DNA from: Lamellibrachia satsuma | Lineage: Eukaryota > Annelida > Polychaeta > Sabellida > Siboglinidae | DNA: 64,000 nucleotides | Assembly (NCBI GenBank): GCA_033239005.1 | Contig: BSQZ01000001.1 | Coordinates: forward strand, 10,671,500-10,735,499 | Direction: 5' to 3' | Part shown: positions 58,494 to 64,000 of the stretch, in pieces | Layout of the letters: every line of letters starts with the position of its first letter | Numbering within the stretch: the first letter of the stretch is position 1 | Made by a program: the position numbers and the translations under genes | The notes under the pieces: generated by a model | What the model saw: only the letters and a program-made list of their open reading frames with translations | Database searches by the model: none | Told to the model about the DNA's origin: nothing

Positions 58494-58640
58494 AGAGGCG
58501 CGGAAGTGTAATGGTTAGCACATCTGCTTTACATGCCATAGTTACACCGGGACCAGGCAATCTACACCAAGTTAAAAACCTGGCTTTCAATGTTGTTGAC
58601 TGCGCATCCGTCGTGACACGGATGTCGGTCGCATCTCGCT
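58494..58640 (+). repeat. tRNA-like SINE
   Basis: ggcgcggaagtgtaatggtt head with the shared tail, as at 7,484. Confidence 0.5.
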
Positions 58641-58821
58641 AAACACGTAAAACGAGGACGATTAGGTACTAACAAAGAACGGTCGGTCTTTTGTGCGCGT
58701 GCGGAGATCGAAGTATGTAATCGGGGGTCACCACATAGAAACGTTTTGCTTACCTGGCCAATCAGAAGAACATTATGGTTCAGTGTTAACACGCCGAGCA
58801 AGGTACAGCGCTATGGAGCGG

Positions 58822-58884
58822 TCCCTCGCTCACTCACTCACGCACTCACTCACTCACTCACTCACTCACTCACTCACTCACTCA
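58822..58884 (+). repeat. (ACTC)n microsatellite
   Basis: About 15 tetranucleotides with one cgca interruption. Confidence 0.92.
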
Positions 58885-59034
58885 TTTGTCTTCGCTCCCA
58901 CTGGAGCATAGAGCGCTAAAAAATCTCTTCCAGCAAAACAGGAGTGAAATAACTGTGTTTATCAAAACACATATGGAAACAAACGCTTGTTTTCAATTGT
59001 ATGATATAACAGTTTTGAAACAAGCTTCTGTCCT

Positions 59035-59843
59035 TGCGCAAGTCACATTTCAATGTCGTGGACAGGCATCGGCCCAACATTGGCTCCCGACACTGGCCCA
59101 ACGTCAATTTCCGGCACTGGCTCGAAGTCGACTCCAGACAATGACTCTAAGTCGACCACACACCGGAGGAGAAACATCGCAACCACTACAAGAACACGGG
59201 TTCACACTACAACAACACGGGCTCACACTACAACAACACGGGCTCACACTACAACACGGGCTCACTCTTCAACAACACAGGCTCGCACTACAAAAACACG
59301 GGCTCACACTACAACAACACGGGCAAAACACAACTACAACAGAAGGCAACTCGATGTGGATTGTATACGTTATTTGTTCTTTTCCGCCCTATTGTTGTTA
59401 CTGCTGTACTGTATGTTTACAGGCAAGTTGAAGCGGGTTGACAATGACACATCTACCGACCAAGAGGTCGAATCGGCACTAGCTGCCCACAATGGTCGGG
59501 CTGATATTGACACATCTACCGACCAAGAGGTCGAGTCGCCCGACAATGTTCGGGCTGTCACACCTTCCGATCTGGAAATAGCATCTGGAAGTGGATTAGG
59601 GCTCGTTCGGATAAGTGAAGCGTCACTGTACAAAGAAGAAACCCTCTACCGCACGAGAGCCTGGCGGTGGATTCTTTGCCGTCCTATTACGATGCTCTCG
59701 CGATGTCATCTCCTAATTGTCAGATGCCAGTGCCGTTGCCAGCGCCATCTGTCAATGGTGTTGTGCCGCGCCAGTTGTCATCGGGGCCAATCAGCACCGA
59801 CCATACCACTTCCGGACCAGTCCCCACTCACTTAACGAACTGA
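59035..59843 (+). pseudogene. PPxY membrane-protein exon (Thr-rich subfamily), tail frameshifted
   Basis: Frame from MSWTGIG.. through six to seven Thr-rich heptads (TTTTRAH variants, 21-bp DNA period), KHNYNRRQLDVD, a membrane segment (YLFFSALLLLLLYCMF, 59,375-59,420) and an acidic tail in which DNDTSTDQEVES is doubled (DTSTDQEVES at 59,447 and 59,510). Around 59,645 a one-base loss destroys the PPPY motif kept at 44,215 and shifts the frame; six further bases are missing just after. The original stop would be at 59,841. Pseudogene or truncated protein. Confidence 0.5.
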
Positions 59844-59906
59844 ATGCGCAACGGTCGACTAGCGCAGGACATGGGTCTACTGTACTCTACCTGGCTATTT
59901 ATAGCA

Positions 59907-60001
<95 letters not shown>
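59907..60001. repeat. (TA)n microsatellite
   Basis: About 95 bp of pure TA, exactly where similarity to 44,480 ends. Confidence 0.97.
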
Positions 60002-60005
<4 letters not shown>

Positions 60006-60403
60006 CAAATCCCAGGATAGGGCGACACTAAATAAATTGCCACCTTTGGGCGACACTTTGTTTATCTTTAATTAAGCAAGTTTAAAAAAAAACATTTTGC
60101 TATATGGTATAAGTTTGTCCAAACTAATATATTAGAGATCGTTTTTAAAATGTTACTTACAATACAAAGATATACATTTGGTGTCGCCCAAAGTGTGTCG
60201 CCCTAAGGTAAAGTTCAACAGGTTCATGAAAAAAATCAGCCGTTAGGCGACACAGAGTATATGTCGCCCAAAGGTCAGTGTAAATATGTGTGTATTTTTG
60301 TGTGTGTGTGTGTGTGTGTGAGTGCGTGCTTGCGTGCGTGCGTCGCCCAATGGCGAAACAATTTATATGTTGCCTTACGATGAATGCAAAAATATAGGTT
60401 ATA

Positions 60404-60489
<86 letters not shown>

Positions 60490-60520
60490 TATATATATGT
60501 ATATATAACATATTGCGTAA
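60002..60520. other. Spacer with dispersed gtcgccc words and two simple repeats
   Basis: No gene. The word tgtcgccc(aa) recurs about seven times between 60,025 and 60,345. (TG)n at 60,299-60,320 and (TA)n at 60,409-60,482. Confidence 0.5.
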
Positions 60521-60526
60521 TAGTGA

Positions 60527-62030
60527 TAATAATAATAATACTATTTTTCTATAGCGCTAATTCCCGCATGGCGGATCGATGCGTTGTACAAGAAATATAA
60601 TAAATGTATATTAATAAATATAAATAGATAAACTGTAACTTATTAAAAATATCTATATATCTATATATGAACACTGGTTTTAAGACGTACAATACTAAAA
60701 AGAGGAATGTAAATTATATAAATTTATATAAATAAAATTAAACTTTGGTTTTAAGACGTACAATGCTAAACTATATAAACAATGCTAAATTATATAAATT
60801 AATTTTAAACAAATTAAACACTGGTTTAAAGACGTACAGTACTATGTAAATTATGTAAACTAATATAAAAATAAATAAATAAATACTGTACCAAAAATGT
60901 GTATGTAAATTATATAAACTAAACTAAACTAATACTGTACTAACAATTTTTTTATGTAAACTATATAAATTAATATAAAAACTAAACACTAATTAAAATG
61001 TATATAACACTAAAAAGAAATTATAAAGCAATGTCCATCATTTCAAAACTATTTGAATTAATTAAAATGTCTAATAAAAAGATATGTCTTTAAACACTTT
61101 CTAAACATAGAAAGTGTCCCCGATGCACGAATGTTCACAGGTAATTCATTCCATAGTCGTGGTACTGCTGCGCCAAATGCCGAATCGCCAATACACTTCT
61201 TTGTTATGCCTTGGTGCAGTGTTGGCGCATAGTTCTGGCGTAGGCGTCCGTCACGTTTTCGTGGTTGAACAAGTTCTGCAAGATAAGACGGCGCTAAACC
61301 ATTGATGCATTTATAAGTCATTACCAACATCTTGAATGCGATTCGGCTCTCAACCGGCAGCCAATGCAGCTCCTTCAACACTGGTGTGATGTGGTCGTGT
61401 ATACTGGTGCGTGTTATTAGCCTGGCTGCATTGTTCTGGACACGCTGCAACCGGGCTGTCTGTGATAACGGTATGTTATGCAAGAGGGAGTTACAGTAGT
61501 CCAGGCGAGAGGTGACGAGTGCGTTGACAGCACTTTTCGCGGCTTCAGTTGTTAAATAGTGCCGTATTGATGACAGTCTGTACAGATGGTAGTTACATGC
61601 GGCACACACAGCAGTCACATGATCTGTCATCGTCAGATGTTGATCCATGTGAACTCCCAAATTCCTTATGCGATCTGATGGTGAAACCGTATCGTCTCCG
61701 ATTGTCAAGGAGCAACCTCCGTACATCCTGAGATGATGTTTTGATGTAAAGATCATCATCTTTGTTTTTTCGTCGTTTAGTTTCAGCATGCGCAGCGCAT
61801 CGTCTGGCTTCCCCAATACAGTTTGTGAGTCGCCTCGCAGTTTTCACTTGGTCGCCTGATGTAGCGGGATTGTACGACGCAATAGTGTCAGCAAATGTTC
61901 ATGGTCAATCGTGTCAAATGCACTTGATAAGTCCAGCATGACAAACAGCATTGCACGATTCTTGTCGAGTACACTAGCAATGTCATGCTGAACACGCAGT
62001 AGAGCTGTTTCTGTACTGTGAAGCATCTTA
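60527..62030 (-). pseudogene. CR1/L2-type LINE, reverse transcriptase and 3' end, decayed
   Basis: Minus strand: HSTETALLRVQHDIASVLDK and MLDLSSAFDTIDHEHLL (palm motif with catalytic Asp, about 61,900-62,020), then after a gap MLKLNDEKTKMMIFTSKHHL, RNLGVHMDQHLTMTDHV, TSRLDYCNSLLHNIP, RLQRVQNNAARLITRT, PVLKELHWLPVESRIAFKML and FGAAVPRLWNELPVNIR to a stop at 61,058. The YADD box is missing because of a deletion around 61,840. About 530 bases of 3' sequence end in a taataataataa tail at 60,527. Same class as 38,470 but a different copy. Confidence 0.8.
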
Positions 62031-62039
62031 TATGCCGAT

Positions 62040-63050
62040 TGATACGTTTCGTGTGTCCGTGGGATAATAAGCTACATAGTTTACAATATATAAGCACAAC
62101 ACCACTATACGACTAATATACCACGGAATATCTAAGCACCTTATTTATTCATACCAGATTGCATCAAACAATCAAACTATGCAGATTAAATAATCGATCA
62201 TCCTCTATTTTGCACAAGATTCATAACAGATAAGCACACAGAGACAGACAGAAAAAACAAATGTTTTATTTGTGTAAATTTCGATATAAATGATTTCATC
62301 AGCATAATCATATATAGTGTTCATGATAAACAAAGTAAACATTGTGACATGCCGGCAATATTGGCAGAATGAAGATCATGCGCGCATAACTAAGACGTTC
62401 ATAATGATACATAACGGAATTTACACGGCCAAATAAGAACATACATTAACGCTGTGTAGTACACTGGAGTCTATGGTCGAGTAGCTATTGTAGGAGCCAC
62501 ACAATGTATAAACATTATTCAACTCAAATTTGTTTCGTACACTTAATGTATAGAGAAAGTGCGGTTAGGCACAATGCCTGATCAAGGGGCATAACTCACA
62601 CTGCATGTCTAGCTACACGGCTCGACAATAAAACAGTTCTTCACATTCGATTAGAATACCGTTGCAGCAAACGACATATACGCAATAGTTGGTATGCCAA
62701 AAAAGGCCGAGTAGTTTATAGTAAAGACGCTAAATCAAACGAACTTGTTTACTTTCAGGTAAGGGATTGATTAATTAGTAGTTCCAGTAACGGTTCTTAA
62801 GAAGATTATAATAACTATGACTAGAATATGCATCCATAAACCAATATACTCAAGTGTACCAAAAGTACCATCACATTGATAACTAGTAACTCAAATTAGA
62901 GTAATGAATATACAAGGCCCAGGAGTGGGCGTATCCCCCATATTGAGGATATCCACTAAAATGGCTATAACTTTTATGATATTGAACGTAATGAACTACG
63001 CGACGCATCACCTATATAAGATACATAGCCAAATGATTTTCACAGGAACT
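62040..63050. other. AT-rich region, no gene seen
   Basis: No frame of note on either strand and no repeat shared with the rest of the window. Confidence 0.5.
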
Positions 63051-63059
63051 TATTTCCCT

Positions 63060-63097
63060 TCCTCCCTCCCTTCCTCTCCCTGACTTTCCCTGTCTCC

Positions 63098-63154
<57 letters not shown>

Positions 63155-63620
63155 CCTCTCCCTGTCTCGTGCTATCTCTCCATGTCCTCCCTGCCTCTCT
63201 GTGTCTCTCCATGTCTCTCTCGGTCTCTCACTTCCTCTCCCTATCTCTCCCTCTCTTTACACGTCTTTCCCTGTCTCTCCCTATCTCTCCCGTTCTCTCT
63301 ATGTCTCTCCCCATCTCTCACTGTCTCTCTGTGTCTCTCCTTATCACTCCCTATTCTCTCCCTATCTCCCCCTGTCTATTTGTGTCTCTCCATGTCTCTT
63401 CCTATATTTTCTTTATGTCCCTACGTCTCTCCCTGTTTGTCCCTTTCTGTCTATGTCTCTCCCTTTCTCTTCATGTCTCTCCCTTTCTCTCTATGTCTCT
63501 CCCTATATATCCATGCCTCTCCATATCTCTCCCTGTCCCTGTCTCTCCTTGTCTCTCCCTGTCTCTCCCTATTTCTCCCTGTCTCTCCATATCTCTCCAT
63601 GCCTCTCCCTGCCTCTCTAA
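63060..63620 (+). repeat. Polypyrimidine tract: (CT)n and ctctccctgtct repeats
   Basis: Starts with ttccctccctcccttcc, then (TC)n at 63,095-63,150, then ~470 bp of imperfect ctgtctctccctatctctcc units. Open in three forward frames by composition. Mirror-repeat character could allow triplex DNA. Confidence 0.93.
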
Positions 63621-64000
63621 TTAAGTTTGCATAGACAGTCATCAATCCACCTTCCTCCGACGGCATCCGACCAGTTCTTCATCTTGAGTCGGCTTGGCTC
63701 TCCACCCCTACGAGCATTGAACAGCTTTAATCTGCTGCAGATAGCATCTCGCAGTTCGATATAACTCTCCCGATTGATCACCCGGTACTGATCTGACAAC
63801 TCTTTGATTCTCCGGTCAGTGTGTGCTTTTAAATATCGAACTTGCTTCTCATCTGCCCTTTGTTCTGGCATCCTTAATCGTTCTTGCCGACTTTTGTTGA
63901 TCGCATACACGGCGTCTGCAAATATATTGTCTCGGTTCAGGTCGAGATAGTGGATGAATTTCTGTACTTCTGCTGCCTTGTTGTCATCACCTGAACCCAG
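63617..64000 (-). CDS. Partial protein related to tyrosine-recombinase-like repeat proteins
   Basis: Minus-strand frame open from the window's right edge (64,000) to a stop at 63,617, so the N-terminus lies outside. Readable: DLNRDNIFADAVYAINKSRQ, RLRMPEQ, YIELRDAICSRLKLFNARRG GEP and DAVGGRWIDD. The LFNARRGGEPSRL block resembles the box with the first catalytic Arg in tyrosine recombinases, and similar uncharacterised proteins occur in high copy in corals, molluscs and other animals. It may be a Crypton- or DIRS-like element. A possible donor (aag|gtggat, about 63,648) suggests the real exon could end before the stop. Confidence 0.45.
   Translation of the reverse strand: MGSGDDNKAAEVQKFIHYLDLNRDNIFADAVYAINKSRQERLRMPEQRADEKQVRYLKAHTDRRIKELSDQYRVINRESYIELRDAICSRLKLFNARRGGEPSRLKMKNWSDAVGGRWIDDCLCKLN

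Larger units (their letters stand above)
57926..59906 (+). repeat. Gene-family cassette copy right of the Polinton
   Basis: Matches 6,919-8,500 and 17,262-18,640: cggtcgatcttttgtgcccg.., CCAAT cassette, signal-peptide exon, SINE heads, second CCAAT block, (ACTC)n and Thr-rich exon. It also retains the membrane/PPxY part that copies 1 and 2 lost at this place. Confidence 0.85.

Noticed and set aside
63152..63634. Ser/Leu/Pro-rich frames
   Set aside because: Polypyrimidine tract; composition only.

Overview
The window is a repeat-dominated stretch of an animal nuclear genome, most likely a marine invertebrate; the species cannot be told. The grounds are split genes with GT..AG sites and AATAAA signals, several non-LTR retrotransposon families, a Penelope-like GIY-YIG fragment, a pogo/Tigger-like DNA transposon, tRNA-like SINE heads, abundant micro- and minisatellites, and a Polinton/Maverick (adintovirus-like) element. 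No bacterial operons, rRNA or CRISPR are visible.

Layout. Positions 1-19,975 hold two tandem copies of a ~10 kb segment (1-9,888 and 9,889-19,975). A third, partial copy lies at 31,290-38,440 and only its head is repeated at 24,723-26,320. Each copy carries in order a 33-bp minisatellite, a LINE 3' fragment, a C/T-rich minisatellite, the last exon of a membrane protein with PPxY motifs, a (TGCG)n tract, a Penelope-like fragment, cassettes made of a CCAAT box plus a signal-peptide exon, tRNA-like SINE heads, an (ACTC)n tract and a 21-bp coding minisatellite. Between them, 19,655-32,785 is a second duplication (20,760-26,320 against 26,930-32,785) containing two decayed pogo-like transposons whose control regions have turned into large (TA)n arrays. 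Positions 38,460-43,370 are fragments of non-LTR retrotransposons and a 24-bp minisatellite. Positions 44,640-57,720 are the Polinton, set between two members of the PPxY gene family (43,582-44,416 and 57,926-59,843). Positions 60,000-62,030 carry another LINE; 63,060-63,620 is a polypyrimidine tract; at the right edge an open frame on the minus strand (63,617-64,000) resembles a tyrosine-recombinase-related repeat protein.

The Polinton is the most gene-rich part. All its genes are on the plus strand: protein-primed DNA polymerase B with zinc fingers, two small conserved proteins, a repeat protein, a small membrane protein, a retroviral-type integrase with chromodomain, a second small membrane protein, penton-like and hexon-like capsid proteins, a membrane-active minor-capsid-like protein and an adenain-like protease. 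Polymerase, integrase and penton are broken by stops, frameshifts and an insertion, whereas the major capsid, minor-capsid-like and protease frames are open; the protease however lacks the expected acidic catalytic residue. No packaging ATPase and no terminal inverted repeats were found. It reads as a fossil insertion with an unevenly decayed gene set.

The host-like novelty is an amplified gene family: a CCAAT promoter, a 41-nt signal-peptide exon ending in phase 2, and a second exon encoding a short or Thr-rich extracellular part, one membrane segment and a cytoplasmic tail with PPxY motifs. Many copies are partial, and only some have intact splice sites and frames.
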